From Chryseobacterium sp. 36-9 (GTDB lineage Bacteria; Bacteroidota; Bacteroidia; Flavobacteriales; Weeksellaceae): 40,672 nt of DNA. How positions within the stretch are numbered: position 1 is the first letter of the stretch; every line of letters starts with the position of its first letter. A model generated the notes under the pieces. The model was not told the DNA's origin, did no database searches, and worked only from the letters and a program-made list of their open reading frames with translations. Below, one piece after another: positions 16,007 through 23,711 of the stretch. The stretch covers positions 93,095-133,766 of the forward strand of contig MKVE01000032.1 in the NCBI GenBank assembly GCA_001898785.1. Reading direction: 5' to 3'. A program made the translations under genes and the position numbers.

Positions 16007-16972
16007 ATGAAAAAATCAGTCGGAATCATCGGAGCCAACGGTTACACAGGAAGCGAACTTGTTCGATTGCTGGCTTTTCATCCGAATATAGAATTAAAGT
16101 TTTTGTTCAGCCGTTCCAATTCCGGCGTGAAGATTTCGGATTTATATCCGGATTTGGATTCAATTTGCGATTTGGTTTTGACGAATGAAATTTCACAAAC
16201 CGACATTCTTTTTCTTTGCCTTCCACACAAAGAAAGTCAGAATTGGCTGAATGAAAATCCGGTGTCAGATGAAACTTTGATTATTGATTTAGGAAATGAT
16301 TTCCGATTAAAAGTCGATTTCAGAAACAGAAATTTCATCTACGGTTTGCCGGAAATTTTTTTTAATGAAATCCAGAATTCGAAAAGTATTGCTAATCCGG
16401 GATGTTTTGCAACTGCGATTCAGTTGGCATTATTGCCTTTAGCGAAAGAAAATCTGCTGAAAGATGTTTACACAATGGGAATCACTGGTTCTACTGGAGC
16501 AGGACAGTCGTTGCAGGCGACAACGCATTTCACTTGGAGAAATGACAATATTTCCGCTTACAAAACTTTGAATCATCAGCACGTTGATGAGATTTTAAAA
16601 CAAGTCAATTCGCTGAATAATCAAGAAGTAGAGCTCAATTTTGTTCCGTGGCGCGGCGATTTTGCAAGAGGGATTTTCACAAGCTCTATTATCGGATGTG
16701 ATTGGGAATTGGAGAAGATTTACTCTTTATATAAAGACTTTTACAAGGATTCATCTTTTGTGAAAGTTTCAGAAAAACCGATTGATATGAAACAAGTTGT
16801 TAATACCAATTTCTGCGTCATACAAATCGAAAAACAAGGAAATAAAATAGCAGTTCATTCCGCAATTGACAACCTTCTGAAAGGTGCATCCGGACAAGCT
16901 GTCCAAAATATGAATATTGCCAATGGCTGGGAACAAAGTTTAGGTTTGAATTTAAAACCTTTAGCATTTTAA
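16007..16972 (+). CDS. argC: N-acyl-gamma-glutamyl-phosphate reductase
   Basis: 321 residues. ArgC reduces N-acylglutamyl phosphate to the semialdehyde with NADPH. The cofactor motif is GIIGANGYTGSEL (residues 6-18). The catalytic cysteine is Cys133 in NPGCFAT, and the substrate-binding GSTGAGQS follows. The PWRGDFARGIF segment belongs to the C-terminal half. At 321 residues it is a little shorter than the classical enzyme, as in other Bacteroidetes. Whether the acyl group is acetyl or succinyl cannot be read from this protein. It is flanked by repeat-rich gaps on both sides but is on the same strand as the rest of the cluster. Confidence 0.95.
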   Translation: MKKSVGIIGANGYTGSELVRLLAFHPNIELKFLFSRSNSGVKISDLYPDLDSICDLVLTNEISQTDILFLCLPHKESQNWLNENPVSDETLIIDLGNDFRLKVDFRNRNFIYGLPEIFFNEIQNSKSIANPGCFATAIQLALLPLAKENLLKDVYTMGITGSTGAGQSLQATTHFTWRNDNISAYKTLNHQHVDEILKQVNSLNNQEVELNFVPWRGDFARGIFTSSIIGCDWELEKIYSLYKDFYKDSSFVKVSEKPIDMKQVVNTNFCVIQIEKQGNKIAVHSAIDNLLKGASGQAVQNMNIANGWEQSLGLNLKPLAF

Positions 16973-16981
16973 AATTAATAG

Positions 16982-17045
16982 TCTTCAAGAGCCTCAGACT
17001 GACAATGTTTAGTATAGAATTGTCACGCTGAGCGTAGTCGAAGCG
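16982..17045. repeat. REP-like inverted repeat between argC and argD
   Basis: The left arm CTTCAAGAGCCTCAGACTGA and the right arm TCACGCTGAGCGTAGTCGAA form an imperfect palindrome with ends CTTC and GAAG and inner TGACAAT/ATTGTCA. Arms of the same family occur at 11819, 21357, 24679, 34877, 38659 and 38826. The remaining gap up to 17203 is AT-rich, with a CTTTGTG motif at 17131-17163 and no gene. Confidence 0.6.
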
Positions 17046-17203
17046 TTTGTAAATAAAGATAATCAATTGATGTTTTGAGCTTATCTAAGCGAAGCGGCTT
17101 TGTGAACTTAAAAACATTGAGTAGTAGGGAAATCCTTTATGACCTTTGTGTTCAAAGTAAAAATTAATCAATAATCATTTATCGATTATCAATTATAAAA
17201 ATT

Positions 17204-18373
17204 ATGAATTTATTCAACGTATATCCACTTTTCAACATCAATCCAGTAAAAGCCCAAGGTTCTTTTCTCTGGGACGAAAACGGTCAGCAATATCTCGATT
17301 TTTATGGCGGTCACGCTGTGATTTCCATTGGTCATAATCATCCGCATTATGTTGAAAGGTTGAAAAATCAATTGGAGAAAATCAGTTTTTATTCCAATTC
17401 TGTGGAGAACAAGATTCAGGAAGAACTGGCTGAGAAATTGGGAATATTGTCAGGTTACGAAGATTACTCGTTGTTCTTATGTAATTCCGGAGCGGAAGCG
17501 AATGAAAACGCTTTGAAGCTGGCTTCATTTCATAACGGAAAAAAGAAAGTGGTTTATTTCTCAGAAGCTTTCCACGGACGAACTTCCGCTGCAGTTGCCG
17601 TAACAGACAATCCAAAAATTGTTGCGCCAGTCAACGAATCTGAGAATTTTATCAAATGTAAATTCAATAATTCAGAAGAATTGGAGAAGATTTTTGCAGA
17701 AAATCAAAACGAAATTTCTGCTGTGATTTTAGAAGGAATCCAAGGTGTTGGTGGAATCAATTTATTGACGGAAGATTTCATTTTAAAGATTGAAAAATTG
17801 TGCAAAGAAAACAATTCGATTTTGATTTTGGACGAGGTTCAGTCTGGTTACGGACGTTCAGGAAAATTCTTTGCGCATCAGGAATTCGATATCAAACCGG
17901 ATTTGATTACGGTTGCCAAAGGAATGGGGAATGGCTTTCCGATGGGCGGCGTTTTGATTAGTCCAAAATTCCAAGCGAGTTACGGATTATTAGGAACAAC
18001 GTTTGGCGGAAATCATTTGGCTTGTGTTGCCGGATTAGCTGTTTTAGAAGTTATCGAAAATGAAAATCTAATCGAAAATTCAGAAAAAATAGGAGCTTAC
18101 ATCGAAGAAAAAATCAAATATTTTCCTCACGTCAAAAACATCAAAAGGCGAGGTCTGATGATTGGAATTGAGCTCGACCAAGCTTGTGCAGATGTCAGGA
18201 AAGAATTGCTGTTTGAGCATTTTATTTTCACGGGCAATGCTAATGACAAGAATGTCCTGCGGATTTTGCCGGCGCTTAACATTTCGGAAAAAGAATCCGA
18301 TTTGTTCATCAATGCTTTAGAAAAAACCTTGAAATCTATTGATGCGAAAAATGAAATTATAGAATTTAAATAA
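17204..18373 (+). CDS. argD: N-acylornithine aminotransferase
   Basis: 389 residues, a class III PLP-dependent aminotransferase. It converts the acylglutamate semialdehyde to acylornithine with glutamate as amino donor. Visible motifs are the phosphate-binding LCNSGAEANENALK, the cofactor aspartate in ILILDEVQSGYGRSG, and the Schiff-base lysine Lys239 in VAKGMGNGFPMGG. LLGTTFGGNHLACV is the usual C-terminal-half motif. The start at 17204 leaves the conserved NPVKAQGSFLWDENGQQYLD close to the N-terminus as expected. A repeat-rich 126-bp gap separates it from argF'. Confidence 0.94.
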   Translation: MNLFNVYPLFNINPVKAQGSFLWDENGQQYLDFYGGHAVISIGHNHPHYVERLKNQLEKISFYSNSVENKIQEELAEKLGILSGYEDYSLFLCNSGAEANENALKLASFHNGKKKVVYFSEAFHGRTSAAVAVTDNPKIVAPVNESENFIKCKFNNSEELEKIFAENQNEISAVILEGIQGVGGINLLTEDFILKIEKLCKENNSILILDEVQSGYGRSGKFFAHQEFDIKPDLITVAKGMGNGFPMGGVLISPKFQASYGLLGTTFGGNHLACVAGLAVLEVIENENLIENSEKIGAYIEEKIKYFPHVKNIKRRGLMIGIELDQACADVRKELLFEHFIFTGNANDKNVLRILPALNISEKESDLFINALEKTLKSIDAKNEIIEFK

Positions 18374-18409
18374 CGCAAAGTCGCAAGAATCAATAATTAT
18401 AATGTTGAA

Positions 18410-18444
18410 AAGTCGCAAAAATCGTGCATTAAAATTTGCGACTT
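18410..18444. repeat. Inverted repeat between argD and argF'
   Basis: AAGTCGCAAA (18410-18419) and TTTGCGACTT (18435-18444) are perfect arms around a 15-base loop. There is no T-run, so it is not a standard terminator. A CTTTGCG-type motif follows at 18466-18490, 10 bp before the argF' start. Confidence 0.6.
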
Positions 18445-18499
18445 ATAAAAGTCGGATTACATAAAATAATTTAGCGCCTTTGCGATAAAAAAAAATAAG

Positions 18500-19453
18500 A
18501 TGAAAAATTTCACTTCCGTTTACGATATAAATAACTTGCAAAATACCATTGCAAAAGCTTTAAAAATAAAAGAAAATCCATTAGGAAATCCAACCAAAGG
18601 AAAAGGAAAGACAATTGGTTTGGTTTTTCTTAATTCCAGTCTCAGAACAAGATTAAGTTCACAAATCGCCGCTCAGAATTTGGGACTGAATGTCCTGGTT
18701 CTCAACGCTGCTCAGGAAGCTTGGAATCTGGAATTTGCTGACGGAACCGTAATGAACGGCGACACAGTCGAACACATCAAAGATGCGATAGAGGTTCTGA
18801 ATCAATATTGCAACATCATTGCTGTGAGATGTTTTGCAGGAATGAAAAACAAAGAAGATGATGTGAACGAGAGTATTCTGAGCCAGTTCCTGAAACACGC
18901 CAAAGTTCCGGTTGTTTCTTTGGAATCGGCAACTCGACATCCGCTACAAAGTTTGGCAGATTGCATCACAATCACCGAAAATTGGACAGAAAATAGAAAA
19001 CCAAAAGTCGTTTTGACCTGGGCGCCTCACATCAAACCGATTGCGCAGGCGGTCGGAAATTCGTTTACCGAGTGGATGCAGCAGATGGATGTAGATTTCG
19101 TAATCACAAATCCGGAAGGTTATGATTTGGATAAAAATTTCACGAAAGGTACAAAAGTGATTCATAATCAGGATGAAGCGTTGAAAGATGCGGATTTCGT
19201 GTATGTGAAAAACTGGTCTTCATTTGATGATTATGCGAATATGCCAAAAGTTGAAGGTAACTGGATGCTGACAAATGAAAAATTAAAACTCACCAATCAG
19301 GCGAAAGTAATGCATTGTCTGCCAGTTCGTAGAAATCTTGAGCTGAGTGATGAAATAATGGATGGCGAAAACTCAATCATCTATCAGCAGGCAAAAAACA
19401 GAATCTTTTCTGCTCAGGTGGTTTTCTCTGAAATATTAGATGAATTAAAATAA
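18500..19453 (+). CDS. argF': N-acylornithine carbamoyltransferase (succinyl- or acetyl-ornithine type)
   Basis: 317 residues. It transfers the carbamoyl group to N-acylornithine and gives N-acylcitrulline. The carbamoyl-phosphate motif is NSSLRTRLSSQ (STRT-like), the substrate motif is ATRHPLQSLAD, and the C-terminal loop is MHCLPVRRN. The overall style resembles the Bacteroides fragilis N-succinylornithine enzyme more than ordinary ArgF. In that family a single residue sets specificity: Pro90 in the succinyl enzyme and Glu92 in the Xanthomonas acetyl enzyme. Here the segment reads GDTVEHI and the position is Val90, so the acyl group cannot be assigned with certainty. The cluster order fits a pathway through acylcitrulline. 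Confidence 0.93.
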   Translation: MKNFTSVYDINNLQNTIAKALKIKENPLGNPTKGKGKTIGLVFLNSSLRTRLSSQIAAQNLGLNVLVLNAAQEAWNLEFADGTVMNGDTVEHIKDAIEVLNQYCNIIAVRCFAGMKNKEDDVNESILSQFLKHAKVPVVSLESATRHPLQSLADCITITENWTENRKPKVVLTWAPHIKPIAQAVGNSFTEWMQQMDVDFVITNPEGYDLDKNFTKGTKVIHNQDEALKDADFVYVKNWSSFDDYANMPKVEGNWMLTNEKLKLTNQAKVMHCLPVRRNLELSDEIMDGENSIIYQQAKNRIFSAQVVFSEILDELK

Positions 19454-19464
19454 AAAAATCATCA

Positions 19465-20256
19465 ATGCAAAAACTACACATCATAAAAATCGGCGGAACT
19501 CTTATCGATGACAAAAAAGCATTGAAAGCTTTTCTTGCGCAGTTTTCTGAAATCGAAGGAGCGAAAATCTTGATTCACGGTGGAGGAAAATTAGCAGAAA
19601 CACTTGCTGAAAAACTGAAAATCACGCAGACAATGATTGACGGACGAAGAATCACAAATAAGAAAACCCTGAAAGTTGTAACAATGGTCTATGCCGGCAG
19701 AATCAACAAAAACATCTTGGCAAAACTACAAAGTTTCGATTGCAATGCGATTGGATTTTCCGGAGCAGACGGCAACGTTATCAAAGCCGAAAAAAGACAG
19801 CATCCAGAAATCGATTTTGGATTTGTTGGCGATATCGATGAAAAAAGTATCAATCACGAATTGATTATTAATATAATAAATCTGGGTCTGGTTCCGGTGT
19901 TTTCTGCAATCACTCACGATAAAAAAGGAAATCTGTTCAACACCAATGCAGACACGATTGCCGGAACTATCGCTCAGGCTTTATCAAAATATTTCGATAC
20001 AGAATTACTGTTCTGTTTCGATAAAAATGGGGTTTTGGAAAATATTGAGGACGAAAATTCAAATTTGAAAACAATCAACAAACAAGAATTTTCTGAATTA
20101 AAATCCCTAGGAAAGCTCCACAAAGGGATTTTACCAAAATTAGAGAATGCTTTCAAGGCCAAAGAAAATGGCGTTCAGAAAGTGGCTTTAATCAAAGAAG
20201 AAAAATTATCAGACCAAATAAAACTACGAAATGAAGGAACTGAAATCTGTCTTTAG
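19465..20256 (+). CDS. argB: N-acylglutamate kinase
   Basis: 263 residues of the amino-acid-kinase fold. It phosphorylates N-acylglutamate, normally the second pathway step. Visible motifs are the nucleotide lysine in IIKIGGTLI (residues 6-14), the glycine loop HGGGKLAE, the substrate-binding DGRRITNKKTL, and NTNADTIAG near residue 155. It is 11 bp from argF' and overlaps argE by 26 bp, so the three genes are a tight unit. The N-terminal helix seen in arginine-inhibited ArgB enzymes is absent, so feedback control through this protein is less likely; that last point is inference. Confidence 0.94.
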   Translation: MQKLHIIKIGGTLIDDKKALKAFLAQFSEIEGAKILIHGGGKLAETLAEKLKITQTMIDGRRITNKKTLKVVTMVYAGRINKNILAKLQSFDCNAIGFSGADGNVIKAEKRQHPEIDFGFVGDIDEKSINHELIINIINLGLVPVFSAITHDKKGNLFNTNADTIAGTIAQALSKYFDTELLFCFDKNGVLENIEDENSNLKTINKQEFSELKSLGKLHKGILPKLENAFKAKENGVQKVALIKEEKLSDQIKLRNEGTEICL

Positions 20257-21313
20257 CAGAGAGGAATTAACGGAAAATGCAGTCAAATTGCTGAAAAAAA
20301 TCATCGCAACGCCATCTATGAGCCGTGACGAATATAACGTTTCGCTCATCATAGAAGGATTTTTCAATGAGCATCAGATGACAGTTAACCGATTCAAAAA
20401 TAACATTTGGGCAACCAATAAACATTTTGATGCAGGCAAACCTTCTATTCTTCTCAACACCCATCACGACACGGTAAAACCGAACAAAGCTTACACTTTG
20501 GACCCGTTTATTCCTGTAGAAAAAGACGGGAAATTATTTGGTTTGGGAAGTAACGATGCAGGCGCGTCTTTGGTGGCAATGGCACAGACTTTTCTTTATT
20601 TTTATGAAGCCGAAGATTTGACTCACAATTTAGTAATTGCTTTGACAGCTGAGGAAGAAATCTCTGGTTTGGACGGTATCGAAGCATTGTTCCCACAACT
20701 CCCAAATGTAGAATTAGCAATCGTAGGCGAACCAACCAAAATGAATCTTGCTATCGCTGAAAAAGGTTTATTGGTGATTGACGGGGAAATGACCGGAACA
20801 CCTTCTCACGCAGCACATCCTAACAATGATAATGCGATTGTGAAATGTATGCAGGATTTGCAGAATATTCTGACTTTCAAATTTCCAAAAGTTTCGGATT
20901 ATCTGGGTGAAGTGAAAGTGACTTTGTCGGTTATCAATGCGGGAACTCAGCATAACGTAGTTCCGGAAAAATGTCAATTCACTTTGGACGTGCGTGTGAC
21001 AGACGAGTATACGAACCGGGAAGTTTTCGAAATCATCCAGTCCCAGATGAAATCGAAACTCACGCCGAGGTCATTCCGTCTTAATTCTTCAAAAATCGAT
21101 GTCAATCATCCATTTGTTCAGGCTGGACTGGCGTTGGGCAGGACAACTTACGGTTCGCCGACTTCTTCCGACCAAGCGATTATTCCGTGTACGTCGGTCA
21201 AGTTGGGTGTTGGCGACAGTTTGCGTTCTCACACTGCGGATGAGTTTGTTTATATCGACGAAATACGGGAAGGAATCGATATTTACATCAAAATATTAGA
21301 GAAAATATTATAA
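20231..21313 (+). CDS. argE: M20-family deacylase, probably N-acylcitrulline (or acylornithine) deacylase
   Basis: 360 residues, a zinc-dependent M20 peptidase-fold amidohydrolase. Metal and catalytic motifs are NTHHDTVKP, LGSNDAGASLV, LTAEEEISGLDG with the catalytic glutamate pair, and VGEPTKMNLA. A dimerisation/lid domain with SHAAHPNNDNAI lies in the middle. Because the transcarbamylase here acts on acylated ornithine, the logical substrate is N-acylcitrulline, which gives the citrulline used by ArgG. The start overlaps argB by 26 bp. The call is firm for family and good for pathway. Confidence 0.91.
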   Translation: MKELKSVFSREELTENAVKLLKKIIATPSMSRDEYNVSLIIEGFFNEHQMTVNRFKNNIWATNKHFDAGKPSILLNTHHDTVKPNKAYTLDPFIPVEKDGKLFGLGSNDAGASLVAMAQTFLYFYEAEDLTHNLVIALTAEEEISGLDGIEALFPQLPNVELAIVGEPTKMNLAIAEKGLLVIDGEMTGTPSHAAHPNNDNAIVKCMQDLQNILTFKFPKVSDYLGEVKVTLSVINAGTQHNVVPEKCQFTLDVRVTDEYTNREVFEIIQSQMKSKLTPRSFRLNSSKIDVNHPFVQAGLALGRTTYGSPTSSDQAIIPCTSVKLGVGDSLRSHTADEFVYIDEIREGIDIYIKILEKIL

Positions 21314-21330
21314 AATAATTTTAAGGATTT

Positions 21331-21486
21331 GGGCAGTTTAATCCGCCTGTAGTTTATCCTGAGCTTGTCGAAGTACTCCCAAACCTAACGAAGTGGTTCG
21401 ACGAAGTCAATCTTTTTTGCAGACGATTTCAGTTTAAATAGAACTTTAATGTTGGCAAAAAAGGATTTCCGCTCAAGTCGGGCTGC
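21331..21486. repeat. Fold-back intergenic element, copy 2, interrupted by a REP-like repeat
   Basis: It has the same left end (GGGCAGTTTAATCCGCC) and right end (CAAGTCGGGCTGC) as copy 1, with a longer middle. The middle holds CCTGAGCTTGTCGAAG and GTTCGACGAAGTC, members of the REP-like family, so it looks like one element nested in another. The stretch 21314-21634 between argE and argH holds no gene. Confidence 0.6.
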
Positions 21487-21591
21487 GCTTCGCAAAGTTG
21501 AAGATTTTGTCTTCAATTAAAAAGAATTTTAAAAGTTAATCTTAGCTGGGCGTCAGCGCTTTTGCGAACCTTTATTTTCAATAAAATAAAA

Positions 21592-21617
21592 AATCTTTGC
21601 GCACTTTGCGTTCAAAA
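21592..21617 (+). repeat. CTTTGCG-type motif upstream of argH
   Basis: CTTTGCGCACTTTGCGTTC then AAAA, 17 bp before the argH start and nearly identical to the copy before argC. Confidence 0.5.
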
Positions 21618-21634
21618 TATCAAAATATTACAGA

Positions 21635-22939
21635 ATGAAAAAAATCTGGCAAAAAGACAATACAAAGACCAATGATTTGGTTAACCAATTTACGGTTGGC
21701 AAAGACTTGGACTTTGACGACAGATTAGCAAAATACGATGTGTTGGGCTCTATTGCTCACGCAAAAATGCTGGCGGAAGTTGGTTTGATTCGTTTGGATG
21801 AAGAGCAGGATATCGTTGCGGTTTTGGAAGAAGTCCTTACCGACATCGAAAAAGGAAGCTTCGAAATCGATAAATCGGCAGAAGACATCCATTCACAAAT
21901 CGAAACGATTCTCATCGAGAAACTTGGCGAAACCGGGAAAAAAATCCACACCGCAAGGTCAAGAAATGACCAGGTTTTGACAGACATCAAATTATATCTT
22001 TTAGACGAAATCCGTGAAATCACAGAACTGACGGATTCATTCTTTCAAATACTGAAAGACAAAGCGAATCAGCACAAGGATGTTTTGTTGCCCGGGTACA
22101 CACATTTGCAGGTTGCGATGCCATCATCTTTCGGATTGTGGTTTGGTGCGTATGCAGAATCTCTGGTGGACGATTTGGAATTGCTGTTTGCAACGAAGAG
22201 TATCATTAATAAAAATCCATTGGGTTCGGCTGCCGGTTACGGTTCATCTTTCCCGATTGACAGAGAAAGCACAACTTATAAATTAGATTTCAGAACACTG
22301 AATTATAATGTAGTTTATGCACAAATGACTCGAGGAAAGTCGGAAAAATTATTGGCTAATTCATTGTCGGTTTTGGCAGGAACTTTAAGTAAATTTTCTT
22401 ACGATGTTTGTCTTTATTTGAGTCAGAATTTCAATTTTATTAGTTTTCCAAAGGAATTCACGACGGGAAGCAGCATTATGCCGCACAAAAAAAATCCGGA
22501 TATTTTTGAATTAGTAAGAGCAAGATGCAACAGAATTCAGTCTTTACCAAATGAATTGATTTTGCTGACAAATAATCTGCCGTCAGGTTATCACAGAGAT
22601 TTGCAATTGACAAAAGAAATCCTTTTCCCTGCGATTGACTCTTTGAAAGAATGCCTCGAAATCTTGATTTACACACTTCCGAATATAGAAGTGAAAGACA
22701 ATATTCTGGACGATGAAAAGTACAGATATATTTTCAGCGTAGAAAAAATCAACGAAGGAGTGAAAAACGGAAAATCATTCCGAGATGCGTACATCCAAAT
22801 CGGACAAGAAATTGAAAATAACGTTTTTGAGTACGGTTACAAAGAACTGAATCACACACATCAAGGCAGTTTAGGAAATCTTTGCCTCGACGAAATAGAA
22901 TATCAATTCAATAAAGTGAGAGATAAACTGCTAGGATAA
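21635..22939 (+). CDS. argH: Argininosuccinate lyase
   Basis: 434 residues, near the family norm. ArgH splits argininosuccinate to arginine and fumarate, the last step of the pathway. The fumarase/aspartase signature GSSIMPHKKNPD is at residues 278-289 and the catalytic serine lies in that loop. HTARSRNDQVLTD and LPGYTHLQVAMPS are the other conserved boxes. It is the last gene of the cluster and converges on the Lrp/AsnC regulator. No hairpin terminator is visible in the 56-bp gap. Confidence 0.96.
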   Translation: MKKIWQKDNTKTNDLVNQFTVGKDLDFDDRLAKYDVLGSIAHAKMLAEVGLIRLDEEQDIVAVLEEVLTDIEKGSFEIDKSAEDIHSQIETILIEKLGETGKKIHTARSRNDQVLTDIKLYLLDEIREITELTDSFFQILKDKANQHKDVLLPGYTHLQVAMPSSFGLWFGAYAESLVDDLELLFATKSIINKNPLGSAAGYGSSFPIDRESTTYKLDFRTLNYNVVYAQMTRGKSEKLLANSLSVLAGTLSKFSYDVCLYLSQNFNFISFPKEFTTGSSIMPHKKNPDIFELVRARCNRIQSLPNELILLTNNLPSGYHRDLQLTKEILFPAIDSLKECLEILIYTLPNIEVKDNILDDEKYRYIFSVEKINEGVKNGKSFRDAYIQIGQEIENNVFEYGYKELNHTHQGSLGNLCLDEIEYQFNKVRDKLLG

Positions 22940-22970
22940 TTATCAATTGTTAATGATTAATTTTCATAAT

Positions 22971-22991
22971 TAACCATTAACCATTAACCAT
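22971..22991. repeat. Three tandem 7-bp repeats (TAACCAT)
   Basis: Three perfect TAACCAT units lie between the convergent ends of argH and the Lrp regulator. No function is apparent. Confidence 0.55.
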
Positions 22992-22995
22992 TAAA

Positions 22996-23457
22996 TCAAT
23001 CCAACTTAAACTTAGTCGTTTTTTTAACTTCGGCTAGAACAATAGAACTGTGATATTGTCCAATATGAGGTCCGTTTGAAATGACGTTAACCGTGAAAGT
23101 ATTATAAGAATTGATGTCGTTTGCAAGAATCTTCAACATATAATCATATTCGCCGGAAAGACTGATGATTTCCTGTACTTCATCGTATTTGGAAATATAA
23201 TCTTCAAACTCTTTCAGTGTTTTTTGAGATTGTTCTTTCAGACGGATATTACAATAGACCACGATGTTGATGCCAAGTTTTTCCCGGTTGAGAATCGCAA
23301 CGTATTTTTCTACAACACCTTGCTTTTCAAGGTTTTTGATACGTTCGTAAGTCGGCGTGAAAGTCAATCCGATTTTTTCGGAAATTTCTTTTACAGATAG
23401 TGTAGAATCCTCTTGAAGGAGCTGAAGGATTAATTTGTCTTTTTTATCCAAACTCAT
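22996..23457 (-). CDS. Lrp/AsnC-family transcription regulator
   Basis: 153 residues. An N-terminal winged helix (DKKDKLILQLLQEDSTLSVKEISEKIGLT, about 5-50) binds DNA. The C-terminal RAM-type domain (from about 65) binds amino acids and oligomerises: it holds GEYDYMLKILANDINSYNTF and SSIVLAEVKKTTKF. It sits between argH and pyrB, so it may sense arginine or another amino acid and act on these operons; no operator was recognised to prove this. Its putative promoter diverges from that of pyrB. Lrp proteins in this class are often both activators and repressors. Confidence 0.92.
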   Translation of the reverse strand: MSLDKKDKLILQLLQEDSTLSVKEISEKIGLTFTPTYERIKNLEKQGVVEKYVAILNREKLGINIVVYCNIRLKEQSQKTLKEFEDYISKYDEVQEIISLSGEYDYMLKILANDINSYNTFTVNVISNGPHIGQYHSSIVLAEVKKTTKFKLD

Positions 23458-23475
23458 AATGGCAAATCATTCTTT

Positions 23476-23483
23476 CAAAAATA
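23476..23483 (-). promoter_or_regulatory. Putative -7 promoter box of the Lrp regulator
   Basis: TATTTTTG on the minus strand, 18 bases upstream of the ATG. It matches TANNTTTG, but no TTTG -33 box is at the usual spacing. Confidence 0.4.
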
Positions 23484-23577
23484 GAGAAAATTTTTGATTG
23501 TAAAAATTTTAGAGCAGAAGTTCATTGATTTTGCATAAAAAATTATGAAGAAGATTTCATAATATTAAAAATATTGG

Positions 23578-23585
23578 TATCTTTG
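23578..23585 (+). promoter_or_regulatory. Putative -7 promoter box of pyrB leader transcript
   Basis: TATCTTTG matches TANNTTTG exactly. Transcription would begin near 23590, just before the leader ATG at 23592, so the leader ORF is almost leaderless. A matching -33 box is not evident. Confidence 0.55.
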
Positions 23586-23591
23586 CACCCA

Positions 23592-23666
23592 ATGAATCTG
23601 GTACAGAATTTAGCGATAGAAACAATTGGCAAGTTTGCCGACAACAACAATATTTTTTATATTTAA
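23592..23666 (+). CDS. Putative 24-codon leader peptide of the pyrB attenuator
   Basis: An ATG begins a 24-codon ORF (starting MNLVQNLAIETI and ending NNNIFYI). It ends with TAA at 23664-23666, exactly at the foot of the pyrB terminator hairpin. The last codons fall in a U-rich stretch (TATTTTTTATATTTAA, 23651-23666). This is the arrangement of the E. coli pyrBI leader: a ribosome that keeps up with a polymerase slowed by low UTP would prevent the hairpin. The ORF has no arginine or other starvation-codon run, so a UTP-based signal fits better than an amino-acid one. Expression is not proven by sequence. Confidence 0.55.
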   Translation: MNLVQNLAIETIGKFADNNNIFYI

Positions 23667-23694
23667 CGAAGTCTTTTAGGCTTCGTTTTTTTTT
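23665..23694 (+). terminator. Intrinsic terminator inside the pyrB leader (attenuator)
   Basis: ACGAAG (23666-23671) pairs with CTTCGT (23681-23686), extended by three inner pairs (one G-U) around a TTT loop, and is followed by nine T. It lies 17 bp before the pyrB ATG and downstream of the only promoter seen, so transcription must pass it to reach pyrB. Confidence 0.82.
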
Positions 23695-23711
23695 ATTTAA
23701 AAATTTGAGAT

